Below are positions 19,422 to 29,612 of a DNA stretch of 61,979 nt, piece after piece. The stretch covers positions 1-61,979 of the forward strand of contig PBLK01000025.1 of NCBI GenBank assembly GCA_002721725.1, written 5' to 3'. The position numbers and the translations under genes are program-made. The notes below the pieces were generated by a model, which was not told where the DNA came from, did no database searches, and saw nothing but the letters and a program-made list of their open reading frames with translations. The DNA comes from Rhodobiaceae bacterium (GTDB taxonomy: Bacteria > Pseudomonadota > Alphaproteobacteria > RS24). Numbering within the stretch: position 1 is the first letter of the stretch; each line of letters begins with the position of its first letter.

Positions 19422-20158
19422 AGTGATTGTTCTTTTAACACGGCTTCGGCATGCGCCAAATCCTCCGGCGTATCCACCCCGACCGGCACGGTGTCAACAA
19501 TCGCGGCATTAATGGTGAACCCGGCCTCCAATGCGCGCAATTGCTCGAGCTTTTCGCGCTGTTCAAGCGGCGACGGCGGCAAAGCGACAAATTTATCCAA
19601 AGCGGCGCGTTGATAGCCATAAATGCCGATATGGTGATAAAGCGGCCCATCGCCGGAGGGCGCTGTGGCGCGGGTGAAATAAAGTGCGCGGGCTTTTTTG
19701 CCGCTGTTCACAGACAATACCGCTTTTACCACATTGGGGTTGTCGCGCTCTTCAGGATCCCTGATTTCGGCGACCAAAGTCGACATATCCGCACCGTCCA
19801 ATGCAGCGAGGCAATCGCGCACCAAATTCGGCGCCAAACTCGGCAAATCGCCTTGCAAATTGACGATGACGTCATGCGCGCCATCGCCATCAATGGTTTT
19901 GAGCGCAGCATGAATGCGGTCAGAGCCGGACGGCAAATCCGGGTCGGTCAAAATCGCTTCGCCGCCCGAATCGGCCACCGCATCGGCAATTTCTTGCTCA
20001 GCAGCCGCCACAACAACACGGCCGCAATCGGCTTCCTGCGCGCGTTTGAGCACCTGCACAATCATCGGCACGCCGCAAATCAGTGCCAAAGGCTTGTTTG
20101 GCAGGCGGGTTGAGGCCATGCGTGCCGGTATTAAAATTATCGGGTTTTGTCCCACCAT
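19418..20158 (-). CDS. kdsB: 3-deoxy-manno-octulosonate cytidylyltransferase
   Basis: KdsB activates Kdo as CMP-Kdo for lipopolysaccharide inner-core synthesis, showing a Gram-negative envelope with Kdo. The signature [15 protein letters not shown] binds the nucleotide; VNLQGDLPS and [12 protein letters not shown] follow. An ATG at 20176 is in frame, but 20158 has GGAG at suitable spacing. It is coupled to pheA and divergent from the cytochrome gene. Confidence 0.95.
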   Translation of the reverse strand: MVGQNPIILIPARMASTRLPNKPLALICGVPMIVQVLKRAQEADCGRVVVAAAEQEIADAVADSGGEAILTDPDLPSGSDRIHAALKTIDGDGAHDVIVNLQGDLPSLAPNLVRDCLAALDGADMSTLVAEIRDPEERDNPNVVKAVLSVNSGKKARALYFTRATAPSGDGPLYHHIGIYGYQRAALDKFVALPPSPLEQREKLEQLRALEAGFTINAAIVDTVPVGVDTPEDLAHAEAVLKEQSL

Positions 20159-20327
20159 TTGCTGTTTCTCCGCCATTGCGACTCACGGTTTGTTTTCCTA
20201 ATCTCTTCCTAGTTTGTGCGACGCTAGGCCGCAAGTGGAAACGATGGGGTTGGCAGCAGAAATTGCGTATGGTGCGCTCATTCTCGGGACGTTCCTCGAG
20301 TTATTCTTTCGGTTTTTGGGGGACTTA

Positions 20328-20843
20328 ATGGATAGTTTCGAACTCAATAAAATCGCCGGCGCGGTTCTATTTACCTTGCTAGTTTATTTGGGAGTGCAAA
20401 ACTTCGGAGCCATTATGTTCGATCCAGCACCGGCCAGTCCTGAAGCCTATGTTGTGGAAGGAGTTGAAGAAGAAGGCAGTGTAGCGGTTGCTGCGGTAGC
20501 TGAAGAAGTGGTGCCGATTGCCGATATGCTGGCCACCGCCTCCATCGATAAGGGCATTAAAGTGGCAAAAAAATGCGTTTCCTGCCACAGCTTTGAACAA
20601 GGCGGCGCCAATAAAATCGGCCCAGCCCTGTACGGCATTGTTGACCGCACCATTGGTCAGCATGACGGCTTTACCTATTCCGGCGCTTTGGCCGATATGG
20701 GCGGCGCTTGGGATTATGAAGCGCTTAACGGTTTCTTGGAAAACCCGAAAAAATATGCGGCGGGCACCAATATGGCCTTTGCCGGATTGCGCAAAGCCAA
20801 AGACCGCGCCAATATTATCGCCTATCTCGACAGCCTGAAATAA
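20328..20843 (+). CDS. Membrane-anchored cytochrome c (CycM-like)
   Basis: A 171-residue class I c-type cytochrome. The N-terminal uncleaved anchor (IAGAVLFTLLVYLGVQNFG) is followed by an Ala/Glu/Val-rich linker, then a heme domain with CVSCH and a distal methionine in the TNMAFAGLRKA region. Such proteins carry electrons between the bc1 complex and cytochrome oxidase. The frame is open from 20214, but the ATG at 20328 follows GGGGGAC and begins with the usual MDSFELNKIAGA. Divergence from kdsB is a common alphaproteobacterial arrangement. Confidence 0.93.
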   Translation: MDSFELNKIAGAVLFTLLVYLGVQNFGAIMFDPAPASPEAYVVEGVEEEGSVAVAAVAEEVVPIADMLATASIDKGIKVAKKCVSCHSFEQGGANKIGPALYGIVDRTIGQHDGFTYSGALADMGGAWDYEALNGFLENPKKYAAGTNMAFAGLRKAKDRANIIAYLDSLK

Positions 20844-20859
20844 GCCTGTTGTTCTTTTT

Positions 20860-20898
20860 AGGCCGCGACACATCGGCTTGTGCGCGGCCTTTATTTTT
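20860..20898 (+). terminator. Rho-independent terminator after the cytochrome c gene
   Basis: AGGCCGCG (20860-20867) pairs with CGCGGCCT (20883-20890), extended by an imperfect inner stem, and is followed by TTATTTTT. Confidence 0.85.
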
Positions 20899-20948
20899 GC
20901 TTCGATAGGTGGCTTTCGTCTGATTTTATCGTCCGATTTGGAGATGTC

Positions 20949-22748
20949 ATGTCCGTGCCGCCGCCTGTCGCAAATTGCCTCAAAACCGCAGCGCTTTTTC
21001 TAAGCCTTATGAGCCCGACATTTGCCGCCGACTGGCAGCACGGCCTGTCGCTTTTCGGCAAGCCGGAATTACCACGCGGCTTCGCCCACTTTCCTTACGT
21101 CGATGAAAGCGCGCCCAAGGGCGGCAGCCTGCGCATTGCGGCCATCGGTTCTTTCGACAATCTCAACCAATTTACCATTAAGGGCAATGCGGCCAGTGGT
21201 TTGGGGCTCATTCACGACACGCTGATGACCGGCTCGCTCGATGAGGCAAGCGCCGGTTACGGGCTGATTGCGGAGGCAGTGAAACATGCGGCCGATTATT
21301 CTTCCGTCAGCTTCCGTCTCAATAAAAACGCGAAATTTTCAGATGGCAGCCCCATCACCGTCGATGATGTTGCCTTTTCGCTGACCGCTTTGAAAAAAGC
21401 GCATCCTTTTTACCGCGCCTATTATGCCGATGTGGTTGGCTATGATATTGCCGGTCCGCACGAAATTACCTTTCGCTTCGGGCAAATGGGCAATCGCGAA
21501 TTGCCGATGATTTTGGGACAATTGCCGATATTGAAAAAAGCCTATTGGAATGCTGAGGGGCGCTCTTTGGCAGAGACCAGCTTGGACATCCCGCCCGTAT
21601 CTGGCGCATATGAAATCGCCAAACTCGATACCGGACGCGCCATCACATATCAGCGCCGTGCTGATTATTGGGCCAAAGATTTGAACGTCAATATCGGCAA
21701 AAACAATATTGACCGGATAACATATGTCTATTTCGGTGATGATACAGTGGCGTTTGAAGCGCTGAAGGCGGGCGAAATTGACTTTCGCCGCGAGTTCTCC
21801 TCACGCGTGTGGGCGACCGGCTATGGCACGCCCGCCGTCAAGTCCGGCACCATGGTGAGGGAGACGGTGACACTGGAAAACTCGGCCGGCATGCAAGGCT
21901 TTGTCTTTAATTTGCGCCGCCCGCGTTTTAACAATATCCATGTCCGCGAAGCGCTTAATTGGGCTTATGATTTTGAATGGACCAAAAAGAACCTGTTTTA
22001 CGGCCAATATGCCCGTACCGGTTCGTTTTTTCAGGGCTCGGAATTATCGGCACGCGGCACGCCATCGGCTGGTGAACTGGCCTTGCTGACGCCGCTGCGC
22101 GATAAATTGCCGGCCAAAACTTTCGACCCACTATTTGAAAATCCGGTGACCGATGCGAGCGGCAATATTCGGCGAAATCTGCGCAAGGCGCGCGCGTTGT
22201 TTGAAAAAGCCGGTTGGACCATTAAAGACGGCAAATTGCAAAAAGACGGCGTCACTTTCACCATTGAGTTTTTGCTTGTGCAGCCTGCTTTTGAGCGCAT
22301 CGTCGCCCCCTATATTAAAAACCTCGCCAAGCTCGGCATTGAGGCGAAATTGCGCTCCATTGATCCGACGCAATATCAAAACCGCGTCACCAACTATGAT
22401 TATGACGCGGTGGTGATGAGTTTCGGGCAATCCTTGTCACCCGGAAATGAACAACGCGATTATTGGTCATCTGCTGCGGCCGACCGCCCGGGTGGACGCA
22501 ATTATATTGGCATAAAAGATGCGGCAGTCGATGCACTGATTGAAAAACTTATTTTTGCGCGATCGCGGCAAGAGCTTGTCACTGCGACGCGGGCGCTGGA
22601 CCGGGTGTTGATTTCTAACCATTATATTATGCCGCAATGGCACGCCCCGCATGAGCGACTGGCCTATTGGCAGGGGCTGGCGCGTCCCGCTAATATGCCG
22701 AAATACGGGCTCGGTTTCCCGACCATTTGGTGGAAGGAAAAACAATAA
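20949..22748 (+). CDS. yejA: Oligopeptide-type ABC transporter substrate-binding protein (YejA-like)
   Basis: A 599-residue family 5 (SBP_bac_5) periplasmic binding protein. The signal peptide ends ...MSPTFAADW. The YejA-type opening [15 protein letters not shown], with FDNLNQF, is clear. In E. coli the Yej system imports peptides and microcin C. The ATG at 20949 follows GGAG; the longer frame upstream is unlikely. It is first gene of a four-gene operon, 1 bp ahead of yejB. Confidence 0.9.
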   Translation: MSVPPPVANCLKTAALFLSLMSPTFAADWQHGLSLFGKPELPRGFAHFPYVDESAPKGGSLRIAAIGSFDNLNQFTIKGNAASGLGLIHDTLMTGSLDEASAGYGLIAEAVKHAADYSSVSFRLNKNAKFSDGSPITVDDVAFSLTALKKAHPFYRAYYADVVGYDIAGPHEITFRFGQMGNRELPMILGQLPILKKAYWNAEGRSLAETSLDIPPVSGAYEIAKLDTGRAITYQRRADYWAKDLNVNIGKNNIDRITYVYFGDDTVAFEALKAGEIDFRREFSSRVWATGYGTPAVKSGTMVRETVTLENSAGMQGFVFNLRRPRFNNIHVREALNWAYDFEWTKKNLFYGQYARTGSFFQGSELSARGTPSAGELALLTPLRDKLPAKTFDPLFENPVTDASGNIRRNLRKARALFEKAGWTIKDGKLQKDGVTFTIEFLLVQPAFERIVAPYIKNLAKLGIEAKLRSIDPTQYQNRVTNYDYDAVVMSFGQSLSPGNEQRDYWSSAAADRPGGRNYIGIKDAAVDALIEKLIFARSRQELVTATRALDRVLISNHYIMPQWHAPHERLAYWQGLARPANMPKYGLGFPTIWWKEKQ

Positions 22749-22749
22749 T

Positions 22750-23856
22750 ATGGCCGCCTATATTCTTCGCCGCCTTTTGCTTATGGTGCCGACCATTCTT
22801 GGCATTATGGCCATTAGCTTTGCCATTGTACAATTTGCCCCAGGCGGGCCTGTGGAACGCGTGATTGCGCAATTGCAGGGCCATGATGTCGGCGCGACCT
22901 CGCGCTTTACCGGCGCGCAAGACGGAAGCACTTTGGGCACTAATATGGCAGCGCAGGCCGCAGTCAATTCCAAATATCGCGGCGCGCAGGGGCTTGACCC
23001 TGAATTTATCGCCGAATTGGAAGCACAATTTGGTTTCGATAAACCGGTACATGAACGGTTTTTAAAAATGGTCGGCGATTATGCGCGCTTTGATTTCGGC
23101 GAAAGCTATTATCGCGATATTCCCGTCGTCAATCTAATCATGGAAAAACTGCCGGTCTCCATCACTTTGGGGCTGTGGACGACGCTGCTGACCTATCTGA
23201 TTTCCATTCCATTGGGCATTGCCAAAGCACGGCGCGACGGCACGCGTTTTGATGTCTGGACCTCCGCCGTGATTATTGTCGGCTATGCGATACCGGGTTT
23301 TTTATTCGCCGTCATGTTGATTGTGCTGTTTGCCGGCGGCTCTTATCTCGACTGGTTTCCCTTGCGCGGTCTGACCTCGGATAATTTTGACGAGTTGTCG
23401 GTGCTCGGGCAAATCGGTGATTATCTCTGGCACATCACATTGCCGGTCATTGCCATGACGATTGCCGGTTTTGCCACCACCTCGCTTTTGACCAAAAACG
23501 CTTTTCTCGATGAAATAAGAAAACAATATGTCGTCACCGCGCGCGCCAAGGGGCTGGATGAGACGCGCGTGCTTTACGGCCATGTGTTTCGTAATGCCAT
23601 GTTGATTGTCATTGCGGGATTTCCCGGCGCCTTTATCGGCGCGTTTTTTACTGGCTCCTTATTGATTGAAACCATATTCTCGCTCGACGGGCTAGGTCTG
23701 CTTTCCTATGAAAGCATCATCAATCGCGATTATCCGGTGGTGTTTGCCTCGCTTTATATTTTTGGGCTGATTGGCTTGCTCGTCACCTTGATTTCCGATT
23801 TGACGTATATGTGGGTTGACCCGCGCATTGATTTTGAAGCCCGAGGGCAAGGTTAA
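22750..23856 (+). CDS. yejB: Peptide ABC transporter permease (YejB-like)
   Basis: A 368-residue DppB/OppB-type inner-membrane permease. It opens [20 protein letters not shown]. The periplasmic loop after helix 1 is long, as in YejB, and the EAA loop region is [24 protein letters not shown]. The start at 22750 follows AAGGA; the frame open from 22651 overlaps yejA and is not used. It forms a heterodimer with YejE. TAATG overlap with yejE. Confidence 0.92.
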   Translation: MAAYILRRLLLMVPTILGIMAISFAIVQFAPGGPVERVIAQLQGHDVGATSRFTGAQDGSTLGTNMAAQAAVNSKYRGAQGLDPEFIAELEAQFGFDKPVHERFLKMVGDYARFDFGESYYRDIPVVNLIMEKLPVSITLGLWTTLLTYLISIPLGIAKARRDGTRFDVWTSAVIIVGYAIPGFLFAVMLIVLFAGGSYLDWFPLRGLTSDNFDELSVLGQIGDYLWHITLPVIAMTIAGFATTSLLTKNAFLDEIRKQYVVTARAKGLDETRVLYGHVFRNAMLIVIAGFPGAFIGAFFTGSLLIETIFSLDGLGLLSYESIINRDYPVVFASLYIFGLIGLLVTLISDLTYMWVDPRIDFEARGQG

Positions 23857-24899
23857 TGGCCGCCCTCTCCCCGCTCAATCAACGGCGTTGGCGCAATTTC
23901 AAGGCCAATGGGCGCGGGCTTGTGTCGCTTTGGCTGTTTGGCATTTTATTTTTCATCACCCTATTTGCCGAGTTTTTGGCCAATGACAAACCGCTACTCA
24001 TTCGCCATGAAGGCGCGTTTTACATGCCGGTTTTTACCGCCTATGCGGAAACCGAATTTGGCGGCGATTTCGCCACCGAGGCTGATTATCGCGACCCGTT
24101 TGTCATCGCCCTGATTGAAGGTGAAAACGGCGAGAAGGATGGTTTCATTATCTGGCCGCCCCTGCGCTATAGCTATGACACGATAAATCTCAATCTTGAC
24201 CGCCCAGCCCCGGCGCCGCCCAGCGCCGAAAATTGGCTCGGCACGGATGACCAAGGCCGCGATGTGCTAGCGCGGCTGATTTACGGCTTTCGCATTTCGG
24301 TTTTATTCGGTCTGGCCTTGACCATTGCCTCCTCGCTTATCGGCATTGCGGCGGGTGCCGTGCAGGGCTATTTCGGCGGCTGGACCGATTTGTCCATGCA
24401 ACGCTTTATCGAAATATGGACCTCTGTGCCCTCGCTTTATTTGCTGATCATCATTGCCGCCGTTATCGAACCGGGGTTTTGGATTTTGCTCGGCATATTA
24501 TTGCTGTTTTCATGGGTCGCATTGGTCGGCGTAGTGCGTGCCGAATTTTTGCGCGCGCGTAACTTTGAATATGTCGAAGCGGCCCGCGCTTTGGGGGTTT
24601 CCAACATCACCATTATGCGGCGCCATTTACTGCCCAATGCTATGGTGGCGACGCTCACTTTCATGCCGTTTATTTTAAACGCCTCGATTACCACATTGAC
24701 CTCGCTTGATTTTCTCGGCTTCGGCCTGCCGCCCGGCTCACCCTCTTTGGGTGAATTGCTGGCGCAAGGCAAAGCCAATTTGCAAGCGCCCTGGCTCGGC
24801 CTATCGGGGTTTTTCACCATTGCCATTATGTTGAGCCTGCTGATTTTCATCGGCGAGGCGGTGCGCGATGCGTTTGATCCGCGCAAGACGCTGATGTGA
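23856..24899 (+). CDS. yejE: Peptide ABC transporter permease (YejE-like)
   Basis: A 347-residue DppC-type permease with an N-terminal helix (GLVSLWLFGILFFITLFAEFL), a long periplasmic loop ending NWLGTDDQGRDVLARLIYGF, and the EAA motif EYVEAARALGVSNITIMRRHLLPNA. Its start overlaps the yejB stop (TAATG), and its stop is 8 bp before the yejF start. Confidence 0.93.
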   Translation: MAALSPLNQRRWRNFKANGRGLVSLWLFGILFFITLFAEFLANDKPLLIRHEGAFYMPVFTAYAETEFGGDFATEADYRDPFVIALIEGENGEKDGFIIWPPLRYSYDTINLNLDRPAPAPPSAENWLGTDDQGRDVLARLIYGFRISVLFGLALTIASSLIGIAAGAVQGYFGGWTDLSMQRFIEIWTSVPSLYLLIIIAAVIEPGFWILLGILLLFSWVALVGVVRAEFLRARNFEYVEAARALGVSNITIMRRHLLPNAMVATLTFMPFILNASITTLTSLDFLGFGLPPGSPSLGELLAQGKANLQAPWLGLSGFFTIAIMLSLLIFIGEAVRDAFDPRKTLM

Positions 24900-24907
24900 G
24901 GCGCGAC

Positions 24908-26506
24908 ATGTCGGAACTCAGCCTCTTAAATGTTGAAAATCTGTCCGTCGGCTTTATCAGCGACAGGCAAAGCAGCAGCGCGGTCAATCGCGTATCCTTC
25001 CATATCAAACATGGCGAAACGGTCGGTTTGGTCGGCGAAAGCGGTTCGGGCAAATCGGTCAGCGCGCTGTCCATTTTGAAACTGCTGCCCTATCCGACGG
25101 CTTTTCATGAAAGCGGCAAAATTTATTTTGACGATGTCGATTTAATGGCCCAGCCCGACCATGTGCTGCGCTCGGTGCGCGGCAATCGCATTTCGATGAT
25201 TTTTCAAGAGCCCATGTCGTCGCTCAATCCGCTGCATTCGATTGAAAAACAGATTTCGGAAATCATTGAATTGCATCAAGGGCTGGACCGCGCCGCCGCA
25301 CGCGCCGAAGCGCTACGCCTTTTGACCCGTGTCGGCATTCCCAATGCCGAAAAGCGTTTGAAAGCCTTGCCGCATGAATTGTCGGGCGGCCAAAGACAAC
25401 GCGTGATGATTGCTATGGCGCTGGCCAATCAGCCTGATTTGCTGATTGCCGATGAACCGACCACGGCGCTTGATGTGACCATTCAAAAGCAAATTCTCGA
25501 CCTGCTGCAGGAATTGCAAAGCGAGTTCGGCATGTCGATTTTGCTCATCACCCATGATTTGGGCGTGGTCAAGAAAATGGCCGACCGTATGTATGTCATG
25601 CAAAATGGCAATATTGTCGAAGACGGGCCGGTTGAGGCGATTTTTGACGCGCCGCAACATGATTATACCAAGCAACTCATCAATGCCGAGCCAAGCGGCA
25701 CGCCGCCGCCATTGGCCGCGCAAGATATATTGGTCGAGGGCGAGAAATTGCGCGTTTGGTTTCCCATCAAAACCGGGTTTTTGCGGCGCACAAGTGACCA
25801 TGTGAAAGCGGTCACCGATATGGATTTCGCCATTCATAAGGGCGAAACATTGGGCATTGTCGGGGAAAGCGGCTCGGGCAAAACCACTTTGGGGCGCGCG
25901 CTTTTGGGACTGCAAGCGGCGCAAGGCCAAGCCAAATTTAACGGACAGAAAATAATCGGCGTATCGCGCAAAGCGCGACAGCATTTGCGCAAAGACATGC
26001 AAATTGTCTTTCAAGACCCGTTTGGCGCGCTAAGCCCGCGCATGAGTGTCGGCGACATTATTACTGAGGGTTTGAAACTGCACGAACCGCATTTAAGCGC
26101 AGCCGATATGACGGCGCGGCTCGACGCGATGATGCGTGAAGTCGAATTGGAGCCGTCACTGGCAACGCGCTATCCGCATGAATTTTCCGGCGGTCAAAGG
26201 CAGCGCATTGCGATTGCCCGCGCCTTGATTTTGCAACCGCAATTTATTGTTTTGGACGAACCGACCAGCGCGCTGGACCGCTCGGTGCAGGCGCAAACCA
26301 TCGATTTGCTGCGCCGTCTGCAGGCGGAAAAAGAACTGACTTATTTATTCATCAGCCATGATTTGAAAGTAGTGCGCGCTTTGGCGCATCGCGTCATGGT
26401 GATGCAAGAGGGCCATTGTATTGAAGAAGGCGCAACAGAAGATATATTCACCGCGCCGCGTCAGGCCTATACCAAAACGTTGCTCGCTGCCGCGCTCAAA
26501 ACGTAA
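24908..26506 (+). CDS. yejF: Peptide ABC transporter ATPase, two fused nucleotide-binding domains (YejF-like)
   Basis: About 532 residues with two complete ABC domains. The first has Walker A GESGSGKS, signature LSGGQRQRV and Walker B LLIADEPT. The second has GESGSGKTT, FSGGQRQRI and FIVLDEPTSALD. It powers the YejBE permease. A GTG at 24896 overlaps the yejE stop, but the ATG at 24908 has GAGG at better spacing. Last gene of the operon; convergent with the NlpC/P60 gene. Confidence 0.94.
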   Translation: MSELSLLNVENLSVGFISDRQSSSAVNRVSFHIKHGETVGLVGESGSGKSVSALSILKLLPYPTAFHESGKIYFDDVDLMAQPDHVLRSVRGNRISMIFQEPMSSLNPLHSIEKQISEIIELHQGLDRAAARAEALRLLTRVGIPNAEKRLKALPHELSGGQRQRVMIAMALANQPDLLIADEPTTALDVTIQKQILDLLQELQSEFGMSILLITHDLGVVKKMADRMYVMQNGNIVEDGPVEAIFDAPQHDYTKQLINAEPSGTPPPLAAQDILVEGEKLRVWFPIKTGFLRRTSDHVKAVTDMDFAIHKGETLGIVGESGSGKTTLGRALLGLQAAQGQAKFNGQKIIGVSRKARQHLRKDMQIVFQDPFGALSPRMSVGDIITEGLKLHEPHLSAADMTARLDAMMREVELEPSLATRYPHEFSGGQRQRIAIARALILQPQFIVLDEPTSALDRSVQAQTIDLLRRLQAEKELTYLFISHDLKVVRALAHRVMVMQEGHCIEEGATEDIFTAPRQAYTKTLLAAALKT

Positions 26507-26518
26507 GGCGACGATTTT

Positions 26519-27358
26519 TTATAGCCGCTTCATGGCCGTGACACCGCCGCCACCCGCCGCTTCAATACGCGCGCAAGCGGCATCAAACGGCTCTTCGGCT
26601 ACCGCCATATGATGGGCATTGGCGTGCAGCAATAAATTATCGCCGGATATAAAGCCGACATGGCCCTTCCAAAAAACAATATCGCCATATGCGGGCGCGC
26701 TGACCGCTTGACCCAAAACCGCCTCTTGCATATCGCTGTCACGGGGACAGGCTTGGCCGCATGCCATCAAAGCCAGTTGCACCAAAGCCGAACAATCAAG
26801 GCCGGTGGCTTCACGCCCGCCCCATAAATAGGGCGCGCCGATAAAGCGCCGAGCCACCGCCACCGCATCGGCCTCATAAACATCAAGCGCGGCCATATGG
26901 GCGGCATAGACAAAACCGCCGGTGGCCAATTCGGCAAAGCCGTTTTCGATGCCATGCACCGGCAATGGCGCGCCATATGACAGCGCCATAAGCGGACGAG
27001 TTTTAATATCGGCCTCGCGATAGACAAAGCTTCTGAGCGCGATCAGCTTGTGGCTGACCTTATGCGGCGCGCCAAAAGCATCAACCGGCACATAGCCGAC
27101 ATAATCATCGCGTGCCGCCTGCCCCCAAACCCAACCGTTTTTCTCTTCATAAATGCAAAATGTCTCGCCATAGAGCAGCTGGCTGTCCTGCATGGCGCCA
27201 TCAGCCGGGCTGCGCCGCAAAGCGGCAACCGGCGCGGTCACTTGTTTGACCGTGCCCTCGACAAATTTCGGGGCGTCCACTTCACAGCGCAAATGCGCCG
27301 CCGCCAAATCATCGCGCCAGGGATTGAGGCGCGGATCGGGCTTTGGCTTAACCGACAA
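26519..27358 (-). CDS. NlpC/P60 family cysteine peptidase with SH3-like domains
   Basis: A 279-residue predicted peptidoglycan peptide hydrolase. Two SH3-like regions (about residues 35-150) precede an NlpC/P60 domain with the catalytic Cys in GLDCSALVQLAL, catalytic His in KGHVGFI, and a third polar site at LLHANAHH. The start is probably the TTG at 27358, preceded by GGAAG; no nearby ATG exists. It overlaps the aminopeptidase 3' end by 11 bp, so the two are coupled. No signal peptide is visible, so it may act on recycled muropeptides in the cytoplasm, like dipeptidyl-peptidase VI; that is inferred. Confidence 0.87.
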   Translation of the reverse strand: MSVKPKPDPRLNPWRDDLAAAHLRCEVDAPKFVEGTVKQVTAPVAALRRSPADGAMQDSQLLYGETFCIYEEKNGWVWGQAARDDYVGYVPVDAFGAPHKVSHKLIALRSFVYREADIKTRPLMALSYGAPLPVHGIENGFAELATGGFVYAAHMAALDVYEADAVAVARRFIGAPYLWGGREATGLDCSALVQLALMACGQACPRDSDMQEAVLGQAVSAPAYGDIVFWKGHVGFISGDNLLLHANAHHMAVAEEPFDAACARIEAAGGGGVTAMKRL

Positions 27359-28763
27359 AGCGCGCTTCCAAATAATGATAAACGGCGCGAATGGCTTGCG
27401 CCTCGCCGCCGACCGGACGACCGGCGCGTGCTTTCAAATTCCATGCATAAGTATCGAAATGCACCCAATCGGGGCAATTATCGACAAAGCGCGCAAGAAA
27501 TAAGGCGGCGGTGATGGAGCCGCCCATGGGTGAAGATGAAATATGACTGACATCGGCAATCGAACTGTCGAGCCATCCATCATAGCCGGGCCAAAGCGGC
27601 ATGCGCCAAAGCGGGTCATGTGCGGCATGCGCAGCTTCTGCCAGCCCCGCCGCCAAGCCATCACTATGGGTGTAAAACGGGGTCACTTCCGGCCCCATAG
27701 CGACGCGCGCCGCGCCGGTCAAAGTGGCAAAATCGACCATCATATCGGGGCTTTCATCATCGGCTTCGCTCAGCATATCGGCGAGCACCAAACGCCCTTC
27801 GGCGTCGGTATTGCCAATCTCGACGCTCAGCCCCTTGCGGCTGGCCAGCACATCGCCGGGGCGAAACGCATTTGGCCCGATAGCATTTTCCACCGCGCCA
27901 ATCATCAAACGTAGACGCACCGGCAAGCCTGCATCCATCACCGCATCGGCCAGCGCAATGGCCAAAGCCGCGCCACCCATATCTTTCTTCATCAAATCCA
28001 TATAATTGCCGGGCTTCAAATTGAGACCGCCCGTGTCGAAACATACGCCCTTGCCGATAAGCGTCAGTTTCGGCGCTTTATCATCGCCCCAAATAAGGTC
28101 GAGAAAACGCGGTGCTTCCTGGGCCGCGCGGCCGACAGCATGTATCATCGGATAGTTTTCAGACAATAAATCATCGCCGCAAATCACCTGCAATTTGGCC
28201 TTGTGGCGCTTGGCGAGGTTTTCCATCACTTTTTGCAATGCGTCGGGGCCCATATCGGCGGCCGGTGTATTGATGAGATGACGGGCCGAATAAACCGCGC
28301 GATTGAGACGGTCAATGCGCGCCATATCGGTATTCTTATCAAGCACCAATTTCGGCCATTCGGTCTGCGCTTGGCCTTTTTTATAGTGCTTGAACTGATA
28401 AGCCCCCAAAGCCCATGCCAAAGGAGCCATCTCGCGCACCGCATCAGGCGCTTTCGCATCCAGCCGATAAGCGCCGCGCGGCAGTTTTTTCGGCAAGGCG
28501 GCCAAAGCCATTGGGTCAGGCATTGCCCCCAGCCCCAATAAAACCGCTTCCAAACCGCCCGCACTGTCGGGCAGCAGCAATATTTCTCCGGCCGCGGCGG
28601 TGAAATGGGCGGTTTCCATCCATGCCAAATGCGGACCCGCCAGTGTGTCGCGCCAATCGGCCAAAGCGGTTGGCGTCAATGCGCGAATAAGACAGGCCGG
28701 TTTGCCCTTATCTTTTAAGTAAATATCATCCGGCATGGCCGGAAAAATGCCGTCAACAGACAT
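27348..28763 (-). CDS. Leucyl aminopeptidase family protein (M17)
   Basis: A 471-residue M17 metalloaminopeptidase. Metal-binding motifs are KGVCFDTGGLNLKPG and NTDAEGRLVLADML, with the active-site lysine in LIGKGV. The N-terminal half is divergent from E. coli PepA, typical of the alphaproteobacterial PepA-like subgroup. It is cotranscribed with the NlpC/P60 hydrolase, consistent with degradation of short peptides, possibly from cell-wall turnover. Cytoplasmic. Confidence 0.9.
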   Translation of the reverse strand: MSVDGIFPAMPDDIYLKDKGKPACLIRALTPTALADWRDTLAGPHLAWMETAHFTAAAGEILLLPDSAGGLEAVLLGLGAMPDPMALAALPKKLPRGAYRLDAKAPDAVREMAPLAWALGAYQFKHYKKGQAQTEWPKLVLDKNTDMARIDRLNRAVYSARHLINTPAADMGPDALQKVMENLAKRHKAKLQVICGDDLLSENYPMIHAVGRAAQEAPRFLDLIWGDDKAPKLTLIGKGVCFDTGGLNLKPGNYMDLMKKDMGGAALAIALADAVMDAGLPVRLRLMIGAVENAIGPNAFRPGDVLASRKGLSVEIGNTDAEGRLVLADMLSEADDESPDMMVDFATLTGAARVAMGPEVTPFYTHSDGLAAGLAEAAHAAHDPLWRMPLWPGYDGWLDSSIADVSHISSSPMGGSITAALFLARFVDNCPDWVHFDTYAWNLKARAGRPVGGEAQAIRAVYHYLEARFVG

Positions 28764-28798
28764 GACACATCCCGTAAGTGAGAAAAACTAATGGCAGA

Positions 28799-29608
28799 CT
28801 ATCGCGCCGTCATGGCGTAATCAATGACCAGCTCGGAGCCATTGACATAAGAAGAGGCATCAGAGGCCAGATAGACCACGCCATTGGCAATATCGTCAGG
28901 GTGACCGGCTTTCCCGCCCGGCACACCCGCCGCGACCAGATTAATATCAATACGATTGCCCCCTTCGGCCATCATCTCAGGATTATTGGCGGCAATACCG
29001 GCAATCTCACGCCCCCAAATATCCGTGTCGATAATGCCCGGATGCACACTATTGCAGCGGATCGGCAATTCGGCAGCAGCGCATTCCGAGGCAACAGATT
29101 TCGACAAAAGCCGCACCCCGCCTTTGGTCGCGCAATAACCGGCCAGTCCGGCCGCGCCGCGCAAACCGGCGATTGATGAAATATTGATAATGGAACCGGC
29201 GCCGCTTTCCGCCATGAGCGGAATGGCGTGCTTGCAGCCGAGAAACACCCCGTCCAGATTAATCGCGCTTTGGCGGCGCCAATCATCCAGCGACATTTCC
29301 AAAATAGACGCGCCAATGGCGATGCCGGCATTATTGACCAGCACATGCAGCGCGCCTTCTTGCGCCTTAATATCGGCGATAATATTTTGCCAGACGCTTT
29401 CATCGGCGACATCTTGTTCGCAGGCGCGCGCGGTGCCGCCCGCTTCGGTGATAAGGGCAACGGTTTTTTGCAACCCTTCTGCATCAATATCACTGGCGAT
29501 AACGCTAGCACCGGCCTCGGCCAATTTTTGCGCGCAAGAGCGTCCAATACCGGTTGCCGCGCCGGTAATCAGCGCGACTTTACCGCTACAATCATTCAAA
29601 AGGGTCAT
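28799..29608 (-). CDS. Short-chain dehydrogenase/reductase
   Basis: A 269-residue classical SDR. The cofactor motif is ALITGAATGIG, then NNAGIAIG, the catalytic Ser in IINISSIAG, and YCATKGG (YxxxK). Acidic residues after the second beta-strand (ASDIDAEG) suggest NAD(H). It starts 4 bp after the P450 gene, so it may oxidise the alcohol made by that enzyme; this is inferred from context. Annotation as a 3-alpha/20-beta-hydroxysteroid dehydrogenase would be possible but cannot be shown. Confidence 0.85.
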   Translation of the reverse strand: MTLLNDCSGKVALITGAATGIGRSCAQKLAEAGASVIASDIDAEGLQKTVALITEAGGTARACEQDVADESVWQNIIADIKAQEGALHVLVNNAGIAIGASILEMSLDDWRRQSAINLDGVFLGCKHAIPLMAESGAGSIINISSIAGLRGAAGLAGYCATKGGVRLLSKSVASECAAAELPIRCNSVHPGIIDTDIWGREIAGIAANNPEMMAEGGNRIDINLVAAGVPGGKAGHPDDIANGVVYLASDASSYVNGSELVIDYAMTAR

Positions 29609-29612
29609 CGCG